64,000 nucleotides of DNA from Dyadobacter luticola (GCF_005860805.1 NZ_VCEJ01000002.1:2092375-2156374), one strand, 5' to 3'; numbered from the stretch's first letter, positions 24,997-34,305 are shown. Numbers and translations are program-made. The notes: a model not told the origin generated them from the letters alone.

Positions 24997-27603
24997 TCAC
25001 GGCTTGATCACCTTTGCCAATGCGGCCGGGATTTTGAATAAATCGTAGTCCTGGTCGTAGATCAGGTACTTGTTATGCCACACGGGCGAGAATTTCTCTT
25101 TGTAGTCGCGCAGACCTTTATAGTGTGAAAACGTACGGATTTTTTCGTAGGCAAATTTCATTGAACGCTCGGGGAAATTACGCGGGTCGGCGATGCCGGA
25201 TAGCGGCGCAAAACCCAGATTTACAGCATTGTATCCTTGTTTTTTTAGATAAAGAAACATTTCTACCATCAAAAAATCGATCACACCATTGGGCGCGTCT
25301 TTTGTTTTCCGGATCAGGTCGTAGGTTGCTTCTCCCTGGGCGTAATCGGGAATTATGTTGAGGAAAGCGACGATTCTGCCCACATCACTTTCAACGGTTA
25401 CGATTGTCTGGTGGCGTAGCTCTTCGGTCACGAACATTCCCTGCGAAAATACGATCTCGGATCGCCCGGTATCTGCCAGCCACTCGTCGGAAACTTCCTG
25501 CAAAACATCGAGTACGACATCTTCGAGCGGGGCTTTGTAAATTTTGGCATGAAAACCTTTCTCAGAAATTTTCTTCAATGCATTGCGGATCGACTTGCGC
25601 GCGCCGCCTTCCAGGGAAAAACCAGTTAAATCCACTACTCCCTCCTGCCCCAGAAAAAGTTTGCCTTTTTTAGGAAAAAGAAAAAGGTCTTCTTCCGGCA
25701 CGCGATAGTAGCAGCTTTTTAGACCACGCTGGAAACAATACCGGTCAAAGGCCGCAATGCAATTGCGCAGCGATTCCGACGGACCCACCGGACTTTCAAG
25801 CACGACGGCGAAACTTCCGGCAATGCGGTAGCTCAGGAATGCATCCCCATTTTCTTCCCGAAAAATGAGCTTATCCGGGTAAGCTTTGAAATAATCGAGC
25901 GCCGAATGTCCGTACTTTTCGATCTGGCCTTTTGCCCATTTCAGGTCTTCTTCTTCCTGGGTTAATTTTAAAAAATGCGGCCTGACGAGCGTGTAAGTCA
26001 GAAATGCGATACTGGCCACGCCGCCGACATTAATGGAATACAAAAAGTGGCGCGCAAACGGATCCCTGGCCACCATCCCGCCGCTTCCCAGCAGAAAGAA
26101 TTGCTGGAATGTATACCGAATCGATTCTTTCCAACTGAACTCAATCCCGAAATGCTTTTGATCAAGAAAATAAAATCCCACAAAACCATACACCAGCACC
26201 GCGAGACAACTCAGCAGCGTCGTCTGCACCCCGACGATCCCAAGCCGGCGACTGTTGCGGATATAGTATTCTTTTCGTGAAATGTAAAGGATTACCGCTA
26301 CCGCGACAGAGAAGATAGCCTCCTCGTAATCAACCGCTTTGGTGAGGTTACCAACAACCGAAATACCGCAAAGCGCCATGGCAAAATACCAGGCCATCCG
26401 CAGACCTTTCAGCATAAACGCGGCGGTGACCAGCAAAAACAAGCCGGCGATCAGAACGAAATAATTGGAGACCGTCATCGCGTCCAGCGGCAGAAAATGT
26501 TCCAGAAAACGGAGCCGGTGGGCAATGGCAGGCGTGAGTACTGAAATAATGTTAACGATGCCGAGCAAGAGCAGCAGCAGAGCCGGAAATACCCGCATGA
26601 GCAGCTTGTTGATATGAAGCAAAAAGCTGGCTGCGCCGGCCAGCAGAGGCAGCCAGAATTCGAGAAACCGGTAAAATAAGGTGATCGAAAGCGCCGCCGC
26701 ATCGCTGTAACCAAACCGCGTCAGCATATACGACATGGATACTTCTACGGCACCGAGGCCGCGTAGAAAAGGGGATACGATCAGGAAAATGACGGCGGTG
26801 ATGTAGGCCAGCGCGGCAGCGGGAAGCGAGGGTTGCTGGTGTAAGGCGACCATCGCAATGTAAATGTGCGCGATGCCGGTCAGCTCGATCAGCACGCTGT
26901 ACCAGGTGACCTGGATAAAATGTTTTTTATCGATCTTATTGCTGCTGAGGTCATTGAGAAATGAAACCAGCGACGGGAACCGGTCCAACAACTTCCTGTA
27001 CACATATCCCTGGGAAGCTATCGACTTGTAAAGCAGAAAAAGCAGTGCAATTAATATCGATACGGACAGCAGCGCCGCCCACTCTCCCGCGCCAATGCTT
27101 CCCCGGATGATGGCCCAGACAAACACAGGGATCGCAACGATGACGACCGATAAAATGCCGACGAATGCATACACGGAAGATGCAAAGTGGATCTGGCTTT
27201 TGCTAATGCCCTTTTTTTCAATGGAAGCCGTAAAAAATGCGAGCGACGAAATGCCGCCCGCCGGTAAAAAAACGCTGACAAAATTGCGTTTGAGAAAAAG
27301 GATCACCGAATCGCCCAATGTTACGTTACTGCCCGTCGCCGCAAATGACCCGACGTACATGAACCCTTGCAAAATTATATAAACGACCGTCAGTAAAATG
27401 CCCAGGCCCAGCCACTGCCAGCCCGAAGCGGACAGCGTTTGCCGGACCTGATGCAATTCCGTTTCCTGGTGGTGAAAAAACCAGATTCCCAGCGCGATAA
27501 AAAAGACCGTAAAAATAAACTGCCCAATGATCCGCGCATTTTCACGCAGATACTGCATTCCGTTTCGTCTGATCAGCGAGAGCGCATGGAAGGCTTTTTT
27601 CAT
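24997..27603 (-). CDS. mprF: MprF-type phosphatidylglycerol aminoacyltransferase/flippase
   Basis: An 868-residue protein of the MprF family. The N-terminal half (about 1-540) has many membrane helices, including a UPF0104-like flippase region (F-L-P-A-G-G-I-S-S-L-A-F-F). The C-terminal cytosolic DUF2156 domain (about 560-850) is the aminoacyl-transferase, with motifs such as GDAFLSYR, GPSESL, D-E-W-L-A and NLGFAPLSG. Such proteins attach lysine or another amino acid from aminoacyl-tRNA to phosphatidylglycerol and expose it, lowering envelope negative charge and sensitivity to cationic peptides. ATG 27603 is preferred to an upstream TTG. Two nested inverted repeats occupy its leader. Confidence 0.88.
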   Translation of the reverse strand: MKKAFHALSLIRRNGMQYLRENARIIGQFIFTVFFIALGIWFFHHQETELHQVRQTLSASGWQWLGLGILLTVVYIILQGFMYVGSFAATGSNVTLGDSVILFLKRNFVSVFLPAGGISSLAFFTASIEKKGISKSQIHFASSVYAFVGILSVVIVAIPVFVWAIIRGSIGAGEWAALLSVSILIALLFLLYKSIASQGYVYRKLLDRFPSLVSFLNDLSSNKIDKKHFIQVTWYSVLIELTGIAHIYIAMVALHQQPSLPAAALAYITAVIFLIVSPFLRGLGAVEVSMSYMLTRFGYSDAAALSITLFYRFLEFWLPLLAGAASFLLHINKLLMRVFPALLLLLLGIVNIISVLTPAIAHRLRFLEHFLPLDAMTVSNYFVLIAGLFLLVTAAFMLKGLRMAWYFAMALCGISVVGNLTKAVDYEEAIFSVAVAVILYISRKEYYIRNSRRLGIVGVQTTLLSCLAVLVYGFVGFYFLDQKHFGIEFSWKESIRYTFQQFFLLGSGGMVARDPFARHFLYSINVGGVASIAFLTYTLVRPHFLKLTQEEEDLKWAKGQIEKYGHSALDYFKAYPDKLIFREENGDAFLSYRIAGSFAVVLESPVGPSESLRNCIAAFDRYCFQRGLKSCYYRVPEEDLFLFPKKGKLFLGQEGVVDLTGFSLEGGARKSIRNALKKISEKGFHAKIYKAPLEDVVLDVLQEVSDEWLADTGRSEIVFSQGMFVTEELRHQTIVTVESDVGRIVAFLNIIPDYAQGEATYDLIRKTKDAPNGVIDFLMVEMFLYLKKQGYNAVNLGFAPLSGIADPRNFPERSMKFAYEKIRTFSHYKGLRDYKEKFSPVWHNKYLIYDQDYDLFKIPAALAKVIKP

Positions 27604-27608
27604 CGGAG

Positions 27609-27679
27609 GCAAGTGGTATGAAGACCGGTTTGTGTGTTTACTGTTTCAATTTAACAGTAATTGATCATATACCACTTGC
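27609..27679 (-). promoter_or_regulatory. nested inverted repeats in the mprF leader
   Basis: GCAAGTGGTAT (27609-27619) pairs perfectly with ATACCACTTGC (27669-27679). Inside lies a second perfect repeat, TTACTGTT/AACAGTAA (27638-27660). The inner end of the outer stem is 5 bases before the mprF start codon, so folding in RNA could hide the ribosome site; protein binding is also possible. Confidence 0.5.
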
Positions 27680-27713
27680 TCCCCGCTTGAACAACTTCCT
27701 CATCTTCCCTGCG

Positions 27714-29321
27714 TCACTTCACGTCGGGATTAACCACTGCCAGGTCGGTAGCTCCGGCCCAGCCGTCGGAAAGCACTTTTACCACGCCGCTTTCGCTCAC
27801 ATTCAATAAAGAATTTCCACTGGTGATCAGAAGATTTTTTCCGTTACTCGCCAACTGGGCATTGGTAGCGTAAGAAGTGTTGGTGTGCAAGACAGGAGTT
27901 CCTGAAACAAGGTCGATCCTGTAAAGTTTTCCGGACGGGCGCAGCGCATATACCTTGTCTTTTAATGTAACCAACTCAGTGGTACCCTGGTATCCGTAGC
28001 CAATCGGTGATGAACTGGTGCCGGTAAGTGACACGCGATACAGAACATCGCCACTGATAATGAACAGATTTCCAGATGCATAAGTAATGGCCGAGGCGCC
28101 TTGCCACAGTTGTCCGCCGAGCTTCTCAGGATTTCCGCCGCCCCACGGAAATGCAAACCGCAGGAGATACCCGTTTTGTAGCGCATACAGATTTTTATTG
28201 GCATAGGTAAACGCCTTGATCGCAGATGTTCCCTGAGGAATGACCCAGATCGGGTAGCCGCCGGTACCCGATTTTTTATTCATCTCAAACAAATAACTTT
28301 TATCGGCCACGTACAGATATTCCGAAGTTGCAAACATTTTCTTGTAGCCCGGCAGGTAACCCGCGTTTTCCACTGTCCGGCCCGTAGTTGAGTCGCCGAG
28401 GTAAATGTTGTCTTCTTTTCCGATCAGTACATTTGAATACATGGCGATGATCGCATCCACATCGGTAGGCGAAAGATGATCACGCTGTACGGTAAATGTT
28501 TTATTATCCATCGTCGTCATTACCGGCTGGCCGTTATTGGAATAAGCCCAGGAATCGAGCATCATGATGGATGTAAAATCAAATTTGCGGTAAGGCAGCG
28601 GGTCGTGTGTGTTGTCGGAGAATTTGCCCACGTTTTGCATATCTGCCGGGTCCATATTATTAGCATTTATTTTAACATAGGAATTCCTGTCGGGCCGGGT
28701 ATGCTCATGGTACATCCCGATGGTATGCGCCAGCTCGTGCAAAACCCCGCCTTTGGTGCCCCATGGTGGTAGCGTCACAAACTGCTGCCCGCCGACCGGG
28801 CCTACCGACGAAGCATAGCCGCGTCCTACCTGGAATGTCACATAGTTCACCCGGATAAGCGGCGATATCGGGAATGGGTTAGAGCGATTATTTTTATCCC
28901 TAAACCGAAGCTGCGTTTTAGATTCAATCTCCGCCATCGCCGCCAGTATCACCTGCTTATCTTTGACAGACGCATCGATGGTGTAAGGAATTGTATTGTT
29001 GCTCCATAGTGAAGTCAGTTTCGTAAGAGCATCGGTCCGTGCGTTACCGGTGTGTTCCAACTGCTCCGGCGATAAAATGATATCTCCTTCAAATACCGCC
29101 TTTCCGTCAATTTCCGCGTAAGTAATTTCTGTGCCCCGTAACACGCCTTTTTTAATTTTCCCCTTTTCGCCGGGATAGGCCAGTTCGGGCGCTATTTGGT
29201 CAATCGGCGGTTTCTGAGCAGATTCTACCGGACTTTCCGGCTGCATTTCCCGGCACGAAAACAAGTATAATGCGGCACCCAATGCCAGGGTTGTCTTGGA
29301 AAATTTTCGAATGTGTTGCAT
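27714..29321 (-). CDS. astacin-like (M12A) metallopeptidase lipoprotein
   Basis: A 535-residue exported lipoprotein (lipobox ending LFSC, Cys23). The catalytic domain (about 105-295) has the zinc-binding motif H195-E-L-A-H199-x5-H205-E206, then SIMM (251-254) as the Met-turn and Tyr260 nearby, as in astacins/flavastacins. The C-terminal part (about 300-535) consists of repeated segments with G-x-x-Y-x-L-x-x-G, resembling a tectonin-like beta-propeller that could bind surface glycans. It should digest proteins outside the cell or at the surface. It is monocistronic or read together with mprF downstream. Confidence 0.85.
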   Translation of the reverse strand: MQHIRKFSKTTLALGAALYLFSCREMQPESPVESAQKPPIDQIAPELAYPGEKGKIKKGVLRGTEITYAEIDGKAVFEGDIILSPEQLEHTGNARTDALTKLTSLWSNNTIPYTIDASVKDKQVILAAMAEIESKTQLRFRDKNNRSNPFPISPLIRVNYVTFQVGRGYASSVGPVGGQQFVTLPPWGTKGGVLHELAHTIGMYHEHTRPDRNSYVKINANNMDPADMQNVGKFSDNTHDPLPYRKFDFTSIMMLDSWAYSNNGQPVMTTMDNKTFTVQRDHLSPTDVDAIIAMYSNVLIGKEDNIYLGDSTTGRTVENAGYLPGYKKMFATSEYLYVADKSYLFEMNKKSGTGGYPIWVIPQGTSAIKAFTYANKNLYALQNGYLLRFAFPWGGGNPEKLGGQLWQGASAITYASGNLFIISGDVLYRVSLTGTSSSPIGYGYQGTTELVTLKDKVYALRPSGKLYRIDLVSGTPVLHTNTSYATNAQLASNGKNLLITSGNSLLNVSESGVVKVLSDGWAGATDLAVVNPDVK

Positions 29322-29531
29322 GGTTTCAGCGATTTAAAAAGATTTGACTTTGTCTGTCTGTTTCTGACTCACGAAACTAAATCAGACAGCAGCCGGGGGA
29401 GGTTTCTAATCGATGAACGACCGCTCAAAATCGCTGAAAGAGAACCTGACGGGTATAATTACGCACAAAGCTGTCCCGAATCCCCCTTCTATTTGCTCCG
29501 AATGCCTTCACGACACATTGCCACATTCGTC

Positions 29532-29539
29532 TATTTTTG
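29532..29539 (+). promoter_or_regulatory. -7 promoter element for DHFR-like gene
   Basis: TATTTTTG is an exact TAnnTTTG match 34 bases before the start codon. Confidence 0.5.
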
Positions 29540-29573
29540 TCGTATCTCAAATCATCACCTGAATCCGAAAAAT

Positions 29574-30128
29574 ATGAGAAAAGTAATCGCAGCGATCAAC
29601 ATGACATTAGATGGGTTTTGTGATCATACCGCCGTCGATCCCGACGCGGAGGTTCATGACTACTACCGTGATTTGATAAAAAGTGCGGATCTGGCGCTTT
29701 ATGGGCGGATAACCTATCAATTAATGGAATATTGGAAAGACCTTGCCGCCAATCCGAGTGGCGAGAAATCGATGGATGAATTTGCGGTGGCGATGGACAA
29801 CATTCCGAAAGTGGTATTCACCAGAACATTACATGATACGGATTGGAATAGCGCCAGAATCGCTAAGCAGGATCTCAAAACAGAGATTCTGGAATTGAGG
29901 CAGCAACCGGGCGGCGATATTCTGGTGGGCAGCCGGAGCCTGATTATCAGTCTGATCAACCTTAGCTTGATCGACGAATTTCAAATCATGATACACCCGG
30001 TCATCGCAGGAGGTGGCCTGCCTTTGATGGACCAAATCAAAGACAGGACTATGTTGAAGCTCGCAAAAACCAAAACTTTCAACTCCGGTGCGACCCTGCT
30101 TTTTTACCAATTTCCTGGAAAGCAGTAA
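29574..30128 (+). CDS. dihydrofolate reductase family (RibD C-terminal-like) protein
   Basis: A 184-residue protein with the RibD C-terminal/DHFR fold: M-R-K-V-I-A-A-I-N-M-T-L-D-G-F at the start, L-A-L-Y-G-R-I-T-Y-Q-L-M, a V-F-T-R-T-L strand, G-G-D-I-L-V-G-S (nucleotide-binding loop) and I-H-P-V-I-A-G-G-G-L-P-L. Members of this group are NAD(P)H-dependent reductases of unclear substrate, often under control of local regulators. The start ATG fits the fold exactly; longer upstream extension is not conserved in pattern. It is transcribed alone. Confidence 0.85.
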   Translation: MRKVIAAINMTLDGFCDHTAVDPDAEVHDYYRDLIKSADLALYGRITYQLMEYWKDLAANPSGEKSMDEFAVAMDNIPKVVFTRTLHDTDWNSARIAKQDLKTEILELRQQPGGDILVGSRSLIISLINLSLIDEFQIMIHPVIAGGGLPLMDQIKDRTMLKLAKTKTFNSGATLLFYQFPGKQ

Positions 30129-30147
30129 TCGTAGCTGAACGCTAATG

Positions 30148-32808
30148 TTACTCGCTCCGCAAACTTTTTACCGGATCGGTCAGCGCGGCTTTGATGCTTT
30201 GAAAACTCACGGTAAGTAACGCAATACCCATCGCGAGCACGCCTGCCAGCACAAAAACCCACCATTCAATGTCCACTTTGTAAGCAAAGTCACTGAGCCA
30301 AAGGGTAATACCCCACCATGCGATCGGAGAAGCGAGTACTAATGCAATAAGAATCAGTTTTATAAATTCCTGTGAAAGCAGCCCCACAACACTGCCGACC
30401 GATGCGCCGAGCACTTTGCGGACGCCGATTTCCCGGGTGCGCTGCTCCGCCGTGTGCGTAGCCAGGCCGAACAATCCGAGGCAGGCGATGAAAATCGTCA
30501 GGCTGGAAAAGAGGGTCAAAACTTGCTCTATTTTTTGTTCACTGACATATACCTGCTCAAATCGGTCGTCCAGAAATGAATAGCTGAAAGGTGCAGCCGG
30601 TGAGAATGCTTCCCATTTTTGTTTGAGTGAGGCCAGGAATTCCGGCAGTTTCTCGGTGCGCGTTTTGACAATGATATTCCCTGAATTTCTGCCTAGGAAC
30701 ATGACCAGAGGCCCGATCTTTTCACGAAGGGATTCAAAATGAAAGTCGCGGACCACACCAACCACACGATAGTATGTTTTCACGCCGTGCTCGTCTGTAC
30801 TGCCGATCAGCTCCCTCCCGATCGGATTTTGCTTCCAGCCCAAGGCACTCGCCGCAGTTTCATTGATGATCACGGCGGCAGAATCGCTGGGGAATTTTTC
30901 TGAGAAATTCCGGCCCTGCACCATTTGCATGCCCAATGTGGGAATGTATTCATGATCAACATAATAGAACCGGCTCATGACGCCTTGCTCCGGATTTTCC
31001 TTGGTCATAACGGTCGTATTGTCCATCATGGAACTTCCTACCGGCACCTGCCCCGAAATGCTTCCCCGTACCACTTGTGGCGATTGAAGGATCTGGTTCC
31101 GAAATACCGCCTCATTATTTTGCAGCATGTTGGTATTCTGGATAACAAGCACCTGCTCACGGTCATAACCTACTTTCTGGCTTTGCATGTAGCGCAGCTG
31201 CCGGTCCGCAATAACGGTGGCAATGATCATGGTAATGGTGACAAAAAACTGGAATACCACGAGCCCGCTCCGAAGATTAAAGCTTCCGCGTGCCGCGACC
31301 ATCCGCCCTTTCAAAACCAGGACAGGTTTGAAAGAAGACAAATAAAGCGCCGGATAGCTACCAGCCAGCAAGCCCACAAGCACGGTACCTGCGATCAAGC
31401 CTGTCACAATGTAAGGGTTAGTCAATGAATTGATGGTAAGTGCCTTACCAGTCAGCTGATTGAAGAAAGGCAGTGCCAAAGCGACCACCAGTAAGCCGAC
31501 TAAAAGCGCTACCGTCGCCAGCATAACTGCCTCTATCAAAAACTGCTGCCGCAGCTGACTTTTTACCGAACCGAGCACTTTGCGCACCCCCACCTCGCGC
31601 GACCGCCGGACCGCCGTAGCCGTCGATAAATTCGTGAAATTCACGCAAGCGATCAGCAGCATAAATGCAGCGATGGCCGCCAGCACATACACGTACATAA
31701 TGTTTCCGCCAGGATTCGAGTCGGTTTTGGAATATAAGTGAATGTCGGTGAGCGGTTTAAGAAAAACCCCGAAATCATCACCTTTTGCACGAAATTGTTT
31801 TGGGCTGATTTTTAAAAATTGCTGTAATTCAAGCGCTATCTGCTTTTCGGCCAATTTTGCAAGTTTGGCATTGACACGTTTGTAATCATAATGCTCAGGC
31901 AAAAGCAGATAAGTTTCGTAGTTGATCCGATAAAGCCACCCCGATCCGTCGACTTGCTGGTCCTCGCCGGTTAATGTACCCAGCATATCGAATTTGAAAT
32001 GCGAGTTAGCCGGTACATTTTCGACGACGCCGGTTACCCGGTAAGGCGTTTTGCCACTGCCAAATGATAAAACTTTCCCAATCGGGTCCTGGTTACCGAA
32101 ATATTTCCGGGCAGTTTCCGCAGTCAAAACCACCGTATTTGGCTCGGTAAGCGCTTTTTTAGGGTTTCCTTTTAAAAATGGAATGGTGAAAATATCGAAA
32201 ATGGAAGAGTCGGCAAAAAGTAAATGATCCTGCTTGAAGGAAGTGTTTTCATAGCTGACAAAATCACTTCCATTTCGGGTGCGGACTACGCTCAGCGCTT
32301 CCGGCAATTCCTGTTTGATGTCCCGCGCGGCATTTTGGCCTAGCATCGCATCATTGAAATCTTCTCCGTTCAACCGCAATTTCAACCCAACCCGCACAAT
32401 CCGGTCGGCCTTTTCGTGAAAGCGGTCAAACGAAAATTCATCCTGCACGTACAGCATGATCAGGATGCAAGTCGCCAGCCCGATCGCCAGCCCGACGATA
32501 TTGACACTGGTTGAAACTTTTTGGCGTTGCAGGTTTCGGAGCGTGATTTTCAGATAATTACGGATCATGGCTAATTTTAAACTTGAAGTGGCATCTTGGA
32601 AATATTCCTGTTTACTCGATTTTCTTTTACGCACGAAAGGCGGCAGCACCGAAATGACATTCAGCAGATAACGAAGCGCTGCCTGATTTTTGCCATAACG
32701 TTGATGCCAATACGCATACAATTCGCCCAGATCCCCTTCCACTTCCTCCAACGTATTTTCAGGATGCAGCCGGGTCAAAAGCCAATGTATCCAGCGGGGC
32801 GGTTTCAT
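30148..32808 (-). CDS. FtsX/MacB-type ABC transporter permease with prefix domain
   Basis: An 886-residue inner-membrane protein. An N-terminal permease-prefix domain (about 1-75, PPRWIHWLLTRLHPENTLEEVEGDL) is followed by two repeats of the MacB core: helix, large periplasmic domain (about 125-370 and 540-760) and three helices with the FtsX motif R-E-x-G-V-R-K-V-L-G-x near 405 and 795. Bacteroidota have many such permeases, thought to export small molecules or repair the envelope. No ATPase gene is adjacent. Upstream there is a sigma-54-like promoter with two enhancer-type palindromes, so expression is probably inducible. Confidence 0.88.
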   Translation of the reverse strand: MKPPRWIHWLLTRLHPENTLEEVEGDLGELYAYWHQRYGKNQAALRYLLNVISVLPPFVRKRKSSKQEYFQDATSSLKLAMIRNYLKITLRNLQRQKVSTSVNIVGLAIGLATCILIMLYVQDEFSFDRFHEKADRIVRVGLKLRLNGEDFNDAMLGQNAARDIKQELPEALSVVRTRNGSDFVSYENTSFKQDHLLFADSSIFDIFTIPFLKGNPKKALTEPNTVVLTAETARKYFGNQDPIGKVLSFGSGKTPYRVTGVVENVPANSHFKFDMLGTLTGEDQQVDGSGWLYRINYETYLLLPEHYDYKRVNAKLAKLAEKQIALELQQFLKISPKQFRAKGDDFGVFLKPLTDIHLYSKTDSNPGGNIMYVYVLAAIAAFMLLIACVNFTNLSTATAVRRSREVGVRKVLGSVKSQLRQQFLIEAVMLATVALLVGLLVVALALPFFNQLTGKALTINSLTNPYIVTGLIAGTVLVGLLAGSYPALYLSSFKPVLVLKGRMVAARGSFNLRSGLVVFQFFVTITMIIATVIADRQLRYMQSQKVGYDREQVLVIQNTNMLQNNEAVFRNQILQSPQVVRGSISGQVPVGSSMMDNTTVMTKENPEQGVMSRFYYVDHEYIPTLGMQMVQGRNFSEKFPSDSAAVIINETAASALGWKQNPIGRELIGSTDEHGVKTYYRVVGVVRDFHFESLREKIGPLVMFLGRNSGNIIVKTRTEKLPEFLASLKQKWEAFSPAAPFSYSFLDDRFEQVYVSEQKIEQVLTLFSSLTIFIACLGLFGLATHTAEQRTREIGVRKVLGASVGSVVGLLSQEFIKLILIALVLASPIAWWGITLWLSDFAYKVDIEWWVFVLAGVLAMGIALLTVSFQSIKAALTDPVKSLRSE

Positions 32809-32835
32809 GCAATTTGATTAGTTTCTATTTTATCG

Positions 32836-32851
32836 TACAAATGTGGTGCCA
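32836..32851 (-). promoter_or_regulatory. sigma-54-type (-24/-12) promoter for the permease
   Basis: On the minus strand TGGCACC-ACAT-TTGTA fits the consensus TGGCAC-N5-TTGCA with one mismatch in the -12 half. Start of transcription would be about 18 bases before the ATG. Confidence 0.55.
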
Positions 32852-32914
32852 TCAAACAAAAACGCCTCTCCCGCATAGGAAAGGCATTTTTCAAGCTAAA
32901 TCAGTAGTAATTGC

Positions 32915-32951
32915 TGTCCGCAAACGGACATTAAATGTTCTTCAACGGACA
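32915..32951. promoter_or_regulatory. tandem enhancer-type palindromes
   Basis: TGTCCGCAAACGGACA (32915-32930) is a perfect TGTCCG-N4-CGGACA palindrome. A second, degenerate copy (TGTTCT-TCAA-CGGACA) lies at 32936-32951. Their centres are 21 bases apart, two helix turns, and about 70 and 90 bases upstream of the -24 element, as expected for an NtrC-type activator. Confidence 0.6.
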
Positions 32952-33085
32952 AGGGAAAATTTATCAAAATGAAATAGCGTTTCGGGTTGTTTTAGAAAAG
33001 GGTTTCGCGACGAGGAGATGCCAAAGGCTGGTTTTGATTTCACCCAACTCTTAAATAATCAGCCCGAAAATCCTAGTTCTAAAAC

Positions 33086-33120
33086 ACAAAAAACCGCCTG
33101 CAAGCAAAACTTACAGGCGG
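33086..33120 (-). terminator. terminator of ferritin-like gene
   Basis: CCGCCTG and CAGGCGG plus inner AAG/CTT form a long stem; on the minus strand seven or more T follow. Confidence 0.85.
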
Positions 33121-33145
33121 CTTTCTATAACAAAAATGTTGCAAC

Positions 33146-33682
33146 TTACTCAGCCGCAGCTTCTTCATTAACATAGCTTTCGGCCAGTTCGGTTAGCAAC
33201 TTGTCTGTTGTACCTTCCTGATCCAATGTTTGTTGCAGCAGGTCGGCTACGTCCTGGTGGCCCAGTGTGACGGCGATGTTGCGCAATGTTCCGTAGGATG
33301 AGATTTCGTAATGTTCCACTTTTTGTGCTGCCATGATCAGACCACAGTCGCGTACCATGGTGCCTTTGTCGGTGCTTTCGATGATCTCTTCACCTTCTTC
33401 GATCAAACCTTCCATCGCTGCGCATTTTTTGGCTTGTGCCTTTTTGCCCAGCATTTCGAATATTTGTTCCAGACGCGCTGCATGCTCTTCTGTTTCGGCA
33501 GTATGTTGTTCAAATGCAGATTTCAATTCCTCAGAAGTCGCACTTTTTGCCATTTTTACCAAAGCTTTGGCCAAATGCTTTTCTGCCCAATAAATATCTT
33601 TCAAACCGTCGGTAAATAGTTCGTCCAAACGTGCCTGATCGGCTGATGTAATTTGATTTTTTAACTTGCTTGTAGTTTTCAT
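33146..33682 (-). CDS. ferritin-like DUF892 protein (YciE/YciF type)
   Basis: A 178-residue four-helix protein of the DUF892 family. The pattern F-T-D-G-L-K-D-I-Y-W-A-E-K-H-L (about 23-37) with later E-x-x-x-H segments (about 55-72) and Q-K-V-E-H-Y-E-I-S-S-Y-G supplies carboxylate and histidine residues for a diiron site. Such proteins are induced by osmotic or oxidative stress in enterobacteria; their reaction is unknown. It is cytoplasmic. Start at ATG 33682 rather than the longer frame, because the family begins close to this position. Confidence 0.88.
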   Translation of the reverse strand: MKTTSKLKNQITSADQARLDELFTDGLKDIYWAEKHLAKALVKMAKSATSEELKSAFEQHTAETEEHAARLEQIFEMLGKKAQAKKCAAMEGLIEEGEEIIESTDKGTMVRDCGLIMAAQKVEHYEISSYGTLRNIAVTLGHQDVADLLQQTLDQEGTTDKLLTELAESYVNEEAAAE

Positions 33683-33806
33683 GATTTGCTGAATTTTGAA
33701 ATTTAGCCGCGTCTTGAAAATTATCATGCCAGCGAATTAATAGCAGCTTAGGTGAATAAAGTGATAAAAAAGCGGGTGTTTCAGCTCAAATTGGGATATC
33801 CTCTTT

Positions 33807-33814
33807 TATTTTTG
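33807..33814 (+). promoter_or_regulatory. -7 promoter element for Dabb gene
   Basis: TATTTTTG is an exact TAnnTTTG match 32 bases before the start codon. Confidence 0.5.
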
Positions 33815-33846
33815 ACAAAAACTACGTCCCATACTAACTGAAAAAC

Positions 33847-34272
33847 ATGAAGAACTCCCGCCGTCAATTTATCGCAGGCTCACTTACATTGGCCGCGGCA
33901 TCGGCCACAGGCTTAGCATCCGCCGCCGAAGCAAATACCATCTCAGAGCCCGCAAAAAGCAAATATCCGGTGGTACACCACGTATTTTTCTGGCTCAAAA
34001 ATCCGGGTTCCACCGCCGACCGCGACCGCATTATTGAAGGCTTGAAAACATTGAGAAAGATCGAAACCATCAAGGAATTGCGCATTGGCGTGGTAGCGAG
34101 CACCGAAAAACGGGATGTTGTAGACAACAGCTGGGGCGTTTCCGAGCTAATGTTTTTCGAAAACCTCGAAGGCCAGGCCGCCTACCAGGTCCACCCGATC
34201 CACCAGCAATTCATCAAGGATTGCAGCCACCTTTGGGACAAGGTGATTGTGTACGATGCACTGGATGTTTAG
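33847..34272 (+). CDS. Tat-exported Dabb domain protein
   Basis: A 141-residue protein with a twin-arginine signal (S4-R5-R6-Q7-F8 followed by a long hydrophobic Ala-rich region and A-S-A-A cleavage site). The mature part is a stress-responsive Dabb (dimeric alpha-beta barrel) domain: Y-P-V-V-H-H-V-F-F-W-L-K-N-P, then L-R-K-I-E-T-I and closing Y-Q-V-H-P-I-H-Q-Q-F-I. Export by Tat suggests folding, maybe with a cofactor, before transport to the periplasm. The ligand or reaction is unknown. A strong terminator follows. Confidence 0.85.
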   Translation: MKNSRRQFIAGSLTLAAASATGLASAAEANTISEPAKSKYPVVHHVFFWLKNPGSTADRDRIIEGLKTLRKIETIKELRIGVVASTEKRDVVDNSWGVSELMFFENLEGQAAYQVHPIHQQFIKDCSHLWDKVIVYDALDV

Positions 34273-34305
34273 ACGATTCCTGGATGTGTAGGTGATCATT
34301 TACAG

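Larger units (their letters stand above)
32809..33145. other. intergenic region with permease control sites
   Basis: No gene. It holds the sigma-54-like promoter and palindromes listed separately, an imperfect hairpin (GCCT..TCC/GGA..AGGC, 32864-32885, T run at 32887-32891), about 130 bases without recognised structure, and the terminator of the ferritin-like gene. Confidence 0.5.

Noticed and set aside
29313..29573. N-terminal extension of the DHFR-like frame
   Set aside because: It contains the -7 promoter element, and the fold starts at MRKVIAAIN.
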